Notes: a model not told the origin generated them from the letters alone. A stretch of 64,000 nt of DNA from Legionella worsleiensis (GCF_001467535.1 NZ_LNZC01000002.1:315740-379739); one strand, 5' to 3'. Positions 39,388-48,297 are shown, counted from the stretch's first letter. A program made the numbers and translations.

Positions 39388-41259
39388 ATGGTTAGCAAAC
39401 AACAAACAATGGGCTTTCAAACCGAAGTCAAGCAAATGCTGCACTTGGTTGTCCATTCATTGTACAGCAATAAAGAAATTTTTCTTCGTGAATTAATATC
39501 CAATTCCTCAGATGCGCTTGATAAATTACGCTTTTTAGCACTTTCTAACAGTTCGCTTTATGAAAGCGATTCTGATTTAAAAATTACAATTGGGGTTAAT
39601 GAAAAACTGAAAACCATCACTATATCTGATAACGGTATAGGCATGAGTTGGGATGAAGCGGTTGAGAATTTGGGTACCATAGCCAAATCAGGCACCAAAG
39701 AATTTATGAGTCAGCTCACAGGTGAACAATCAAAAGATTCTCAATTAATAGGCCAGTTCGGAGTAGGGTTCTATTCTGCATTTATTGTCGCTGATAAAGT
39801 AACTGTTAAAAGTCGACGTGCCGGTTTAAAAGCGGAAGAGGCGATTGTATGGGAATCTCATGGAGATGGTGAATTCACCATTGGCTATGAGAAGAAAGAG
39901 TCTCGTGGAACAGAAATAACATTGCATTTGAAAGATGAAAACGATGAGTTTTTAAGTAACTGGAGAATTCGGTCCATTATCAGCAAATATTCAGATCATA
40001 TTTGTTGGCCAATAGAGATGAAAAAAGTCTCGGAAGAAGATAAAGAATCCAATGAATTCGAAACGGTGAATAAGGCCACCGCATTATGGACCATGCAAAA
40101 ATCAGATGTTAGCGATGAGGAATATAAACAGCTTTATAAGCACATTTCTCATGATTACATGGATCCTCTTTCCTGGTCGCACAATCATGTTGAAGGAAAG
40201 CATGAGTACATCACGTTACTGTATATCCCAAGCCATGCGCCTTTCGATTTATGGCAACATGAATCAAAACATGGGTTAAAGCTGTATGTTAAACGTGTAT
40301 TTATAATGGATGATGCAACACAATTTTTGCCACGATATTTACGATTCGTAAAAGGTATTGTAGATGCCAGTGATTTGCCTCTCAATGTATCTCGAGAAAT
40401 TTTACAGGACAACAAACAGGTAGAAAGTATTCGTGCTGCTTGTACCAAACGTATTCTGGCTATGCTGGAAAAAATGAGTACAAATGATAAAGAAACTTAT
40501 CAAAAATTTTGGAATGAATTTGGTTTGGTACTTAAAGAAGGGCCTGTAGAAGATTTTGCAAATAAAGAAGCAATTGCCAAATTACTACGCTTCGCTACGA
40601 CCGTGAGCGGTTCTGAAAAACAGGAAGTTACTTTGGAAGAGTATGTAGGCCGTATGAAGGAAGGTCAGGATAAAATTTATTATATTACGGCATCGAGCTA
40701 TAACGCAGCGAAAAACAGTCCTCATCTTGAAATATTCAAGAAAAAAGGTATAGAAGTCTTGTTACTTAGTGACAAAATTGATGAGTGGCTTGTGGGCTAT
40801 ATGAGTGAATTTGCTGGCAAAAAACTGCAATCAATTTCCAAAGGAAAAGTAGAGTTTAATGACGAAGAGTCTGCTGAGCAGATCAAAGAGCAGGAAAAAA
40901 CACTTGAGCCAGTTATCAAGCACATTAAAACCATTTTAAGTGAGCGAGTTAAAGACGTACTGATTACTAACCGATTAACAGACTCACCAGCTTGTATTAT
41001 TGCCGATGAGCAAGACATGGGACTTGAAATGCAAAGGATCTTGCAAGCAGCAGGACAGCAAGTACCCGTCAGTAAACCCATATTTGAGATTAATCCAGAA
41101 CATGTATTGATCAAAAGATTGCATGATATTCAGGATGACAGTCAGTTCGAGTTATGGGTGACTATGTTGTTCGAACAGGCTGTTTTAGCTGAGGGCGGTC
41201 AATTGGATAATCCGGCTGATTTCGTCAATCGAGTGAACAAGCTTCTTGCTGCTTCATAA
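39388..41259 (+). CDS. htpG: Hsp90-family chaperone HtpG
   Basis: 623 residues. The GHKL ATPase domain carries the Bergerat motifs: [34 protein letters not shown] and [15 protein letters not shown]. The middle domain includes RVFIMDD and [11 protein letters not shown], where the Arg contacts ATP gamma-phosphate; the C-terminal dimerisation domain ends the protein. HtpG remodels client proteins with DnaK. A single-gene unit with AACAGGAGA as ribosome binding site. Confidence 0.98.
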   Translation: MVSKQQTMGFQTEVKQMLHLVVHSLYSNKEIFLRELISNSSDALDKLRFLALSNSSLYESDSDLKITIGVNEKLKTITISDNGIGMSWDEAVENLGTIAKSGTKEFMSQLTGEQSKDSQLIGQFGVGFYSAFIVADKVTVKSRRAGLKAEEAIVWESHGDGEFTIGYEKKESRGTEITLHLKDENDEFLSNWRIRSIISKYSDHICWPIEMKKVSEEDKESNEFETVNKATALWTMQKSDVSDEEYKQLYKHISHDYMDPLSWSHNHVEGKHEYITLLYIPSHAPFDLWQHESKHGLKLYVKRVFIMDDATQFLPRYLRFVKGIVDASDLPLNVSREILQDNKQVESIRAACTKRILAMLEKMSTNDKETYQKFWNEFGLVLKEGPVEDFANKEAIAKLLRFATTVSGSEKQEVTLEEYVGRMKEGQDKIYYITASSYNAAKNSPHLEIFKKKGIEVLLLSDKIDEWLVGYMSEFAGKKLQSISKGKVEFNDEESAEQIKEQEKTLEPVIKHIKTILSERVKDVLITNRLTDSPACIIADEQDMGLEMQRILQAAGQQVPVSKPIFEINPEHVLIKRLHDIQDDSQFELWVTMLFEQAVLAEGGQLDNPADFVNRVNKLLAAS

Positions 41260-41702
41260 TAAATAGCATCTCTAAGCGTACTTCGTGACCTCGAATGCAA
41301 TGAGCGATCTCCTGAATTTGGTATCCTGCCATTTTTAGGAGATCCATTGCAAAGCTCAGAATGACGAACTCTCTCGTCATCCCGAATGTAATGAGGGATT
41401 ACCAGAATTTTCGTATTTTTAGAGGAGCATTAAATAAAACGCAGGGGGAGGATTTTTTTAACATACCTGAGTAAACCTACGATGGGTCACATATTATGCA
41501 CAGCTCCATTAGGCAGCCCAAAGTAATTTCACTATGCATTTGAATAATCCAACGAGTCTGTCGTTATTTATCATTTAAAACACTGCATATCGCTCAATCA
41601 GGCCCCTCCAGAATCTCCTTTTGTTACTTCTATCCCTTTACTTATCATAATAGAACATTTAGGCAGCCATCAAAGATGGCTTTTGACTTAGTTAATGAGT
41701 TT
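41260..41702. other. htpG 3' gap with repeat elements
   Basis: 443 bases without a gene. The first 150 hold the repeat elements (41283-41411). Further on there is a pair of short direct repeats (ATTAGGCAGCC at about 41510; TTTAGGCAGCC at about 41659) and a small hairpin AGCCATC/GATGGCT (41665-41681) followed on the plus strand by TTTGACTT, a weak terminator candidate. No open frame of note. Confidence 0.6.
41283..41411. repeat. Palindromic dispersed repeat, one full and one partial copy
   Basis: GCAATGAGCGATCTCCT (41297-41313) faces AGGAGATCCATTGC (41337-41350), an inverted repeat differing by a three-base insertion, with weaker outer pairing (TTCGTGACCTCGAAT against TCAGAATGACGAA). Next to it lies a second left arm (TCGTCATCCCGAATGTAATG, from 41374) continuing GAGGGATTACCAG without a right arm. 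Related sequence occurs at 18558-18635. Confidence 0.65.
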
Positions 41703-42164
41703 TCATTCAGTTGCTCTATAAATCTTAATTTTAAACCCATTTTCTGGGTCTCCCGTGACGATGACATCCTGCCATATAGATGGGCACCATTGACTCATAA
41801 GGCGTACCTTATATGTTTTTAAAGGAGTGGTAATGTATTTACCATTGTTAGTAAAAGGAATAGTGATCTTACCCTCGGAAGCATGACAGTAATGCCTATC
41901 CTGGAGGGTAAATGATATTGTTCCAGTGGTATTATGTTCATTTGAAGTTAACATAATGCGCCTACAATCAGTTCCACATTCTTTTTCAGTAAAATAAAAG
42001 GTTGTTACATTAAGGTTAAAAAATGCTAATCCTTCCTCTCTTCCTACAATTTTTATTTTCTGGTTTATTGGTGTATTTTCTATCGTACTTGCAAACAAAT
42101 TACTACTAGAATAAACAAGTATTAAAATTATTGATATTGGGTTTCTTACTCTTGGCATTATCAT
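41703..42164 (-). CDS. Small secreted protein of unknown function
   Basis: 153 residues from ATG 42164, which has an AAGGA site 8 bases upstream. The N-terminus is a signal peptide (hydrophobic IISIILILVYSS-type segment within residues 8-25, cleavage probably after LFAS). The mature part is beta-rich with four cysteines (ECGTDC, HYCHA, SQWCPS), suggesting two disulfides in the periplasm or outside. I do not recognise the family. It lies downstream of the oxidoreductase gene in the same direction, beyond an inverted repeat, and may be a separate unit. Confidence 0.7.
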   Translation of the reverse strand: MIMPRVRNPISIILILVYSSSNLFASTIENTPINQKIKIVGREEGLAFFNLNVTTFYFTEKECGTDCRRIMLTSNEHNTTGTISFTLQDRHYCHASEGKITIPFTNNGKYITTPLKTYKVRLMSQWCPSIWQDVIVTGDPENGFKIKIYRATE

Positions 42165-42255
42165 ATAAATCGTCCTTAAAATTTAAATGTAGTGAGTGGT
42201 TGCGTTATACTGAAGGGATACTTTGCCGAACAGAAAAAGCATTATTAATAAGATA

Positions 42256-42309
42256 AATCAGGATAAAAATATATAGAATCAATTGAGTAAACATGGTGTT
42301 ATCCTGATT
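42256..42309 (-). terminator. Long-loop inverted repeat at the end of the propeller-hydrolase-oxidoreductase operon
   Basis: Perfect 11 bp arms AATCAGGATAA (42256-42266) and TTATCCTGATT (42299-42309), 32-base loop. The right arm covers the stop codon of the oxidoreductase gene. The following minus-strand sequence (TATCTTATT) is only weakly T-rich, so it may be a terminator or an RNA-stabilising stem. Confidence 0.4.
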
Positions 42310-43879
42310 AATAGTTATTGAGGCTTTGACTGGTACCAGACGGCATCTTCAAATAATCACCCAGTATTGTTGCTGCTTTATCCGAGGCATTGTAAACCAT
42401 AAAAGAAGCGTGCGGTGTCGGGTATTTATCACCAAAAGAAGCAACCGGTCCAATGCAAAAGAGGGTGGGTTGAACTTTTCCATTGATATTTTTAGGCTGA
42501 CCGGCGTCATTTATTTCAATACCACCAAAGGGTTTTGGAACCAGTACTCCTTTTACTAAAGCACTTTGAAGCAAAGGTGAGTCCAGGTTGCAATAGGTAA
42601 GGTCATAGCTATAGCCTGAAGTATCGATTAGGTATTTTGCCTTTTCTACCCCACTCTCTGAAAAGCGAAGTAAAAACTCCTGACTTTCTTCATCATACTC
42701 AACATCTACCAATCCCGATTTTTCAATAACTCGACCGCAATTGTATAATTCTAATAATAATCGTGTATTAACAGGAGTAATGCCTGTTAAATACGCCATT
42801 ATTTGCGTGTACATTAATCTGTTAAAAGACTCTTTACCCTCGGCTGTTAATGCAGACCAAAATGCTTCATAGGTACCATTGAAATAGAAGGCTTTAACAA
42901 AGGCTCGTAATTCATCGATGTTTCCGCAAGGTGTCGATTCTGGCAGTAAAGTTTGTTTTTCATATTTAGCCAGTTGATAAGATAACGCTGTCAATGTAGA
43001 CGGTTGTGCCTGAGGATCAATTGGATCTTTTGCAGCCATTTTATATGTTCTCCAAAAAAAATCCCTGGCTGATGAAAACGGCATACTGCATGGCGTGTGA
43101 GTGAGGAGCGATTCTTTTAGTACTTCCAAAGGTGCTGGATCACAAGTATCCGGGTTGCCTTTTGTCGTAATGATGGATGGGTTTCTGGTTACGGATGTCA
43201 TCATTCCCTGGTGGTTTTTAGTTACTGCCAGCCAAACAACATAATCAACAAAACTGGCTTGTCCACCCAATATGTAAACAGGCGCATCTGAAGGGATGTC
43301 ATCGAAAGCGGAGAGTGGCGTTGTTACTGAATAATAGCCGGGTTTTGATTCCAGATGAGGGTAATGATGTGCAGGTACATGTCCGAAACACAAAAACAAA
43401 AAATCGGTTTCAATTTGTAATGTTTGTGTTTTAAGTGACCATCTATCAGCGTCCAGTGGATCGAAATCAAGAACTTTCTCAAAATGCTCGATTACCTTTA
43501 TACCGTGAAGTTCCGCTTTACTTTTGTGGCTAGCATAGAGCGCCTTAAGAAAATGCCCTACTACTGCACGAGGACAATATTCTTCATTCATTTCCGGAAA
43601 TTGGATTCGTAAATTCGCAAGATTATCTGTAATCCAGTCGCTCAAAGGTTGTGCGTCTGGAATAAATTTGAAATCTTTTGCTGGATTGTTTAACGTCCAA
43701 ATATGCGGTGCATCTATCCTATAAGCGGCTCCTGTAGCAAAATGATCTTCCCTAGTTTCAAAAAGCGCAATGGTTATGTCGGATTCAAGCTGTGGCTCTA
43801 TAGATAACAAATGGTTAACTATTTGACAAAAGCTAGCTGTAACACTGATTCCCATGCCTACGATAGCAATTGTTGTCAT
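42308..43879 (-). CDS. FAD/NAD(P)-binding oxidoreductase-like protein (NAD_binding_9 type)
   Basis: 523 residues. The N-terminal dinucleotide fold (IAIVGMGISVTASFCQIV) continues with FETREDHFATGAAY and YCPRAVVGHFL, the pattern of the large FAD-NAD(P)-binding family that includes HI0933-unlike, functionally obscure flavoproteins. A second nucleotide-binding stretch (VYILGGQASFVDYVVWL, about residues 205-221) and the C-terminal CIGPVASFGDKYPTPHAS complete it. No signal peptide: it should be cytoplasmic, unlike its two operon partners. It starts 21 bases after the hydrolase gene. The reaction is unknown. Confidence 0.75.
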   Translation of the reverse strand: MTTIAIVGMGISVTASFCQIVNHLLSIEPQLESDITIALFETREDHFATGAAYRIDAPHIWTLNNPAKDFKFIPDAQPLSDWITDNLANLRIQFPEMNEEYCPRAVVGHFLKALYASHKSKAELHGIKVIEHFEKVLDFDPLDADRWSLKTQTLQIETDFLFLCFGHVPAHHYPHLESKPGYYSVTTPLSAFDDIPSDAPVYILGGQASFVDYVVWLAVTKNHQGMMTSVTRNPSIITTKGNPDTCDPAPLEVLKESLLTHTPCSMPFSSARDFFWRTYKMAAKDPIDPQAQPSTLTALSYQLAKYEKQTLLPESTPCGNIDELRAFVKAFYFNGTYEAFWSALTAEGKESFNRLMYTQIMAYLTGITPVNTRLLLELYNCGRVIEKSGLVDVEYDEESQEFLLRFSESGVEKAKYLIDTSGYSYDLTYCNLDSPLLQSALVKGVLVPKPFGGIEINDAGQPKNINGKVQPTLFCIGPVASFGDKYPTPHASFMVYNASDKAATILGDYLKMPSGTSQSLNNY

Positions 43880-43900
43880 TATTCAAGGTTCCTCATAAAT

Positions 43901-44701
43901 TTATTTTAAAACAGCATCAAAAAAATCGGGCAGATCCTTCAGGGATTTTTGTCTGGCCTGCTCATTAAAACCAATATGATAATGTTCGCCTTGTTCATCA
44001 ACAATTTCTTTGGACTCTGGGAATTCAAAGTTATCAAATCCATGCAATGCGTTCGGATAAATCAAAATCGATACTGGATTATCTGATGAATGACTGTTTT
44101 TTATTAAACGGATGCAATCGGATGTGGGGGCTCTGTCGTCATCCTCGCCTATGAACACTTTGGTGTTTTTACGTAGTTGTGTACTTGCAGCAATACGATG
44201 GCATACGGGATAAAATGAAGCAGCAGCTTTGAATGGCAAATTATGCCATCTTTGCACAGAAGCCGGGTTTGCTTCCATAACGTTAAGCACATCAAATCCT
44301 CCCATGGAAAAACCAAGGATACCAATGCGTGACGCATCAACATAAGGGAGCTGACGAAGGTATTCATAAGCTGGTAACACATCTTCGAGTTGTGCCTGGG
44401 TTGCTTTTTCCCAACCAACTGAACGCCTGTCTTCCCAGCCTCGAGGTTTGAAGCTGTCAATCATATAAACAACATACCCACGATCTTTAAGGCGTGTCGC
44501 CCAATCGTAATTTACTTTTTCAATACCTGTACTGGCATGTAATAACAGAATTGCTGGGGAACGTGTGTTATGATCTGGAACATAAAGCACATGTCTTTGA
44601 TCCTCTGGAGCAAAGACATAATCTATGGAAGCTGCAGAGAAAACAAAGCTCGAATTTATCATGCTTCCTAGAATTAATAAAACTCGCATGATTAGAAACA
44701 T
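43901..44701 (-). CDS. Exported dienelactone hydrolase-family alpha/beta hydrolase
   Basis: 266 residues. A signal peptide (residues 1-23, ending SFVFSA) is followed by an alpha/beta-hydrolase domain with LLLHASTG (oxyanion loop), nucleophile Ser in GFSMGGFD, acid in GEDDDRAP and His in ALHGFDNFEF. Classical dienelactone hydrolase uses Cys as nucleophile; here it is Ser, so an esterase or peptidase-like activity is more likely. The start codon overlaps the stop of the propeller gene (TAATG), which argues for translational coupling and a joint function in the periplasm. Confidence 0.82.
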   Translation of the reverse strand: MFLIMRVLLILGSMINSSFVFSAASIDYVFAPEDQRHVLYVPDHNTRSPAILLLHASTGIEKVNYDWATRLKDRGYVVYMIDSFKPRGWEDRRSVGWEKATQAQLEDVLPAYEYLRQLPYVDASRIGILGFSMGGFDVLNVMEANPASVQRWHNLPFKAAASFYPVCHRIAASTQLRKNTKVFIGEDDDRAPTSDCIRLIKNSHSSDNPVSILIYPNALHGFDNFEFPESKEIVDEQGEHYHIGFNEQARQKSLKDLPDFFDAVLK

Positions 44702-46317
44702 TATTTGACACTCCCATTATTGTAAGGATAAAAGAAATCAAAGTGGTTTTCATCGAATACTCTGGTCACTGTATCCTTATCCAGGCAATGAGCTGTTTGC
44801 AGCGCATTTTGTAGAAGCAAGCCTGTCGTTGTGGCTTGAGCTGACCAAGATGACGGTTTAAAATTATATTGTGCAATATAACCTCGCTCATAGAGATGCG
44901 TCGTTATAAAATAATCATGCCCTCTGGCCAGATCATCAGGCTGCCACGGCATCGCTTCGGTGAGTTTTGGGGTAATCAGGATCTGCGCCGACTCTGCTTG
45001 TTTTTTTTCAAGTGCATAAGCTGCATCACCGTAAGTGGAGAGCAAAACTTGTACTTTGTATTGGCTAATCAATTCTTGGGTCAGGGTTGTCTGTTTCTCA
45101 GGTTGAGATTCCGTATCCAGATAAACAATGTTTACATCATAAGCCTGATCATCAATGACAAGTCCACCTGCTTTCGTCAGAGTACTACGCCAATATTCGT
45201 AACCACGCATCATTTCTCGTCCCTTGAGGCCATCTGAACCGGTGAAGGGTAGTGCAACACCCAATGTCAGGGTTTTATGTGCCTTATTCTTAAAAGAGGG
45301 AATAAAGGCTAATCCATTTGGTCCTTCATGAGTTCGGAAGGACGTTACCTCAAAGGAATTAAGGTCAATTTTGGAAATGTGTTTATCTGTTGCATTGGAT
45401 ATATAAGCAAATTGACCATCAGTGCTTATAAGGACATTTATCGGGTTCAATCCGGTAACCAGTCGTTTAATGACTTTACCCGATGCGACATCAATAACAA
45501 TGACTTGATGATCAAAGGCAGCCGGTGCGATGATATAGCGTTGATCAGGCGTTATATCGGAATATAGAATTGGGCCAACCCCCAAGTTGTTGAACTGTCT
45601 TTGAATTGTCATGCTATCTGGGTCAATAAAAACAATTTGATTTACTGCTGAAGCCATCAAATAGCGATTGTCAGGCGTATACTTAAGTCCGCGCACCGCA
45701 GTGGGAAGTGTTACTGAACCGGTAACCTGTCCCGAATCTGCATCGACACGTATGACTCCATCCTTGCCAGCCATCAACCATAAGGTTTTGCCATCAGGAG
45801 AAAAATACAGATTATGCGTATTAGAATTTACAGGAATTTGTTTAACCAGTTTTTTCTCATTAACATCAAAAACCAACACTTTGTGTCCTTTTTCAACGTT
45901 GACGAATAGTTGGTTTTCATAAGGAGGACGTAATTTGACGCCGTGCGGTGCACTATCAATTTGCTCATAATCTTTATAATCCGCCGGATCGAAAGTATAT
46001 AAACGATATTGTTCACTTAGGCTTGGTAAATCAATGACTGAAATAGATGCTCCCGGCGTACCCGAGCCACTATCATAATCCCTAATGCCGAAATTACTGA
46101 CATAAGCTGTTTTTCCATCTTTGGTTACTGCGATTTCATGCGGTAAAAAGCCAATTTCCAAGCTGCCGAGTTTTTTGCCAGATTCCGGATTATAGATACT
46201 GACATGATTGGCATTTTCTTCAACGACAGCAAGTAAAGGAGCGGAAGTGCCTGAAAAAGCGGTACCGGCGAAGAGTAATGAAGCCAGGGAGATAAAACGC
46301 AAATTATTTATTAACAT
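44701..46317 (-). CDS. Exported YVTN beta-propeller fused to a shortened type 1 periplasmic-binding domain
   Basis: 538 residues from ATG 46317 (AAAGGA site 7 bases upstream); upstream codons are not needed. After a signal peptide (residues 1-22) come about seven YVTN-type blades (30-345: HVSIYNPESGKKLGSLEIG, HNLYFSPDGKTLWLMAGKDG, INVLISTDGQFAYISNAT). From residue 350 (LTLGVALPFTGSDGLKGREM) the sequence switches to a branched-chain amino-acid-type substrate-binding fold. Only about 188 residues of it remain instead of roughly 340, with the middle of the C-lobe missing before the final helix (SAQATTTGLLLQNALQTAH). Both domain types occur as separate proteins in PQQ-dependent alcohol-oxidation loci, but no quinoprotein gene is seen here. 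Confidence 0.8.
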   Translation of the reverse strand: MLINNLRFISLASLLFAGTAFSGTSAPLLAVVEENANHVSIYNPESGKKLGSLEIGFLPHEIAVTKDGKTAYVSNFGIRDYDSGSGTPGASISVIDLPSLSEQYRLYTFDPADYKDYEQIDSAPHGVKLRPPYENQLFVNVEKGHKVLVFDVNEKKLVKQIPVNSNTHNLYFSPDGKTLWLMAGKDGVIRVDADSGQVTGSVTLPTAVRGLKYTPDNRYLMASAVNQIVFIDPDSMTIQRQFNNLGVGPILYSDITPDQRYIIAPAAFDHQVIVIDVASGKVIKRLVTGLNPINVLISTDGQFAYISNATDKHISKIDLNSFEVTSFRTHEGPNGLAFIPSFKNKAHKTLTLGVALPFTGSDGLKGREMMRGYEYWRSTLTKAGGLVIDDQAYDVNIVYLDTESQPEKQTTLTQELISQYKVQVLLSTYGDAAYALEKKQAESAQILITPKLTEAMPWQPDDLARGHDYFITTHLYERGYIAQYNFKPSSWSAQATTTGLLLQNALQTAHCLDKDTVTRVFDENHFDFFYPYNNGSVK

Positions 46318-46827
46318 CTGATATCCTTTCAAAATATTGAACAAAGAGAGAGTGCTCTCAGAGGGCAGATTACTCGGAGACAATGAGCTTGTCAATATAT
46401 ATAGCGTCCTATGTAATTTATCTGGTTCACTTAAAAAAAGACTTTGCAAGAGGTAAGGGATTACCATAACTACCCTCTGAACTCCTTGCTGGTTTGGGCT
46501 GTAGACTCTGGTTTGATTGATGCTCGTTTATTTGGCTTGAATAATGACATTTTCTTTTTATAATATTGCCGCCAGATAAAACGCTGGCATATAGTGCGGA
46601 TTTTTTATTTTTGGGGATGAGCTGTTGTGATGTTTACTGCAAAATAATTTTATAGAATTCTTTTCGTATTTCAGTGTCAGCCATCTTTTTATTGTGTACT
46701 AATAATAAAATATAAGCTGCATCATTTAGCTTTACTGTGGTTAACTGTATACTGGCTCTTTTCTTTAAAAACGGTGGTCAATTTTTGAATCTCAACCGAT
46801 TAGCTTTCTGAGTGATATGAGGAGTGA
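46318..46827. other. Gap upstream of the propeller operon
   Basis: 510 bases, AT-rich, without a supported gene. It holds the candidate promoter of the minus-strand operon (46367-46395). The rest includes several A/T runs and no recognisable RNA or repeat. Apparent coding to 46467 on the minus strand is only the upstream extension of the propeller frame. Confidence 0.55.
46367..46395 (-). promoter_or_regulatory. Candidate promoter of the propeller operon
   Basis: On the minus strand: TTGACA (46390-46395), 17-base spacer, TAATCT (46367-46372). The -35 is perfect, the -10 weak. A short inverted repeat GACAA-gctca-TTGTC overlaps the -35 box, which may be a regulator site, as would suit a promoter with a poor -10. 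Confidence 0.45.
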
Positions 46828-47065
46828 ATGGATAAAACCAGTGTTGATTATACCATCAGAACAGTGCGAGTTAATGATCTGAATCAACTATATGGATCAA
46901 CTCGCTTTAATTGCCCAAGAAAAAAATATTGGGCGTTTGAATCTGTGGTGCATGAAGGATAATATGCAAGGGCAAAATTTTTATCAAAAAATAGGGGCGG
47001 TAAAAAGGGCTTTTATTGATGTGTATTCTATTCAAGTGGACAATTTATTAAATGGATTTGAATAA
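46828..47065 (+). pseudogene. Decayed GNAT-family acetyltransferase gene
   Basis: Two overlapping frames resemble the two ends of one GNAT protein. From ATG 46828 (GAGGAG site upstream) the product begins DYTIRTVRVNDLNQL, a normal GNAT N-terminus, and stops at 46962. In another frame, 46892-47065 encodes MDQLALIAQEKNIGRLNLWC ... NFYQKIGAVKRAFIDVYSI, the acetyl-CoA-binding end and C-terminus. The middle of the domain (about 80 residues) is missing. An internal deletion with frame change explains this; the gene cannot make an active enzyme. Confidence 0.75.
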
Positions 47066-47260
47066 TCAATTCCAGATAAAAAAGTTCTTTAATGCACATA
47101 TTTTTTTTTGTGAAATACTCCAAAGTCAGTCATAGCTTTACTTTTTTGTCGCAATGCGACATGTTGGTAATCAATAAAAAATGGGTTGACTGAACCTGAA
47201 TAATAAATAAAACAATTTACTAGCTAACGCCCTAAGAGAAAAAGGGGTGAAAGGGTGTTC

Positions 47261-47282
47261 TGGGAAATTACGTAAATTCCCA
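47261..47282. promoter_or_regulatory. Palindromic operator candidate for the MarR regulator
   Basis: 22-base palindrome TGGGAAATTACGTAAATTCCCA with 10 of 11 base pairs symmetrical, centred on TTACGTAA and ending 26 bases before the start codon of the downstream MarR gene. MarR-family proteins usually bind such 18-22 base palindromes in their own promoters. Confidence 0.65.
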
Positions 47283-47308
47283 CTAAGAAGCCCTAATACG
47301 GGGAAGAA

Positions 47309-47758
47309 ATGACATTTAATCTTGATGAACATACCGGCGTTTTAATAAAAAAGGCAGCTCGTTTATTCGAGCGTACGGCCAATATCAATTTGGAAGAACT
47401 GGGAGTTACATACAGCCAGACTATTTTTTTGGTTAGACTTTGGGAAAAAGACGGTCAAAATCAAAAAGAACTTACCAAAAGTTCCGGATTGAAGCAGCCA
47501 ACTGTTGTGGGTATTTTGGAGCGTATGGAACGTGATGAATTAATCCGGCGAAAGCAAAATAAAAAAGATAAACGCTGTTATCACTTTTTTCTGACCGAAA
47601 AAGCTCAAAAAGCCTGCATGGAACTGGAAAAGCAGGGATTCATGATGCAATCTATAGCAACCAAAGATTTTAAAGTTGCAGAAATAAGCCAGTTGAACCA
47701 ATCTCTTAGGGCGGTAATTCATAATTTAGAAGAGTTTCTTGAAGAACTATCGTATTAA
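47309..47758 (+). CDS. MarR-family transcriptional regulator
   Basis: 149 residues. The winged helix region (about 30-100) has LEELGVTYSQTIFLVRLWE, KSSGLKQPTVVGILERME (recognition helix) and the wing RRKQNKKDKRCYHFFLTEKA; N- and C-terminal helices form the dimer. Such repressors respond to phenolics, oxidants or drugs. The target is probably its own promoter (palindrome at 47261-47282). No transporter or enzyme gene is paired with it; the neighbouring acetyltransferase is broken, and the stretch after it (47759-47950) holds no gene. Confidence 0.9.
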   Translation: MTFNLDEHTGVLIKKAARLFERTANINLEELGVTYSQTIFLVRLWEKDGQNQKELTKSSGLKQPTVVGILERMERDELIRRKQNKKDKRCYHFFLTEKAQKACMELEKQGFMMQSIATKDFKVAEISQLNQSLRAVIHNLEEFLEELSY

Positions 47759-47955
47759 TTACCTAAGATATAGGTACAACATATAAAAGCAGGCATGTAA
47801 TTTTAAATGATAAAACAACTTATAGGGATCCTGTGGAAGAACCCCTATTTGGGCAGGGAATAAAATTAATTGATGCGACAGGGTTTTTCAAGAGCACCAC
47901 TTAAGACTGAATGTTCGCCATTTTTTCAGTGAAGCACCCCGGCCGGGATCTTGGT

Positions 47956-47982
47956 AAAAAAAAAGGCTCGTTAAACGAGCCT
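47956..47982 (-). terminator. Intrinsic terminator of fis
   Basis: On the minus strand the hairpin AGGCTCGTTTAACGAGCCT is followed by a run of eight or more T. It starts 18 bases past the fis stop codon. A textbook terminator. Confidence 0.93.
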
Positions 47983-48000
47983 GATCCGAATAAGCAGGTT

Positions 48001-48297
48001 TTATTCGTCAGTTAAGCGAAAATATTTGGTGCCGAAATAACGTTGTAGTTTCTTCCTGATGGTACCACGGCTGATTCCCAACATTTTGGCAGCCTGCAAT
48101 TGATTGCCACGGCGTTTTTCCATAACGGCCTGAAGTAAAGGTGGCTCAACTTCTGACAAAATCATGTCATAAAGATCATCAATTGATTTGGATTTATTTT
48201 CGGCAAGAAAGCGGGTAACCAAACTGTACACTAAATCTTGTAGACCTTGTTCTTGTTTGATGCTTTGAGTCGCCGCTTGTGTATCAATGACATTCAT
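48001..48297 (-). CDS. fis: Fis-family DNA-binding protein
   Basis: 98 residues from ATG 48297, the length of E. coli Fis; the frame continues 22 codons upstream without homology. The N-terminal part provides the dimer and beta-hairpin arm; the C-terminal helix-turn-helix is GNQLQAAKMLGISRGTIRKKL. The tail (QRYFGTKYFRLTDE) is a few residues longer than in E. coli. Legionella pneumophila has several Fis paralogues that regulate growth-phase genes and effectors; this solitary one, without dusB, may be the paralogue called fis2, which I give from memory only. Confidence 0.92.
   Translation of the reverse strand: MNVIDTQAATQSIKQEQGLQDLVYSLVTRFLAENKSKSIDDLYDMILSEVEPPLLQAVMEKRRGNQLQAAKMLGISRGTIRKKLQRYFGTKYFRLTDE

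Noticed and set aside
41665-41681. Small hairpin AGCCATC/GATGGCT as htpG terminator
   Set aside because: More than 400 bases from htpG and only a weak T tract; kept as a remark in the gap entry.
44149-44460. 103-codon open frame on the minus strand
   Set aside because: It lies inside the hydrolase gene in another frame; the hydrolase has clear catalytic motifs.
47759-47950. Remnant of a second gene after marR
   Set aside because: Short frames only, with no recognisable protein pattern.
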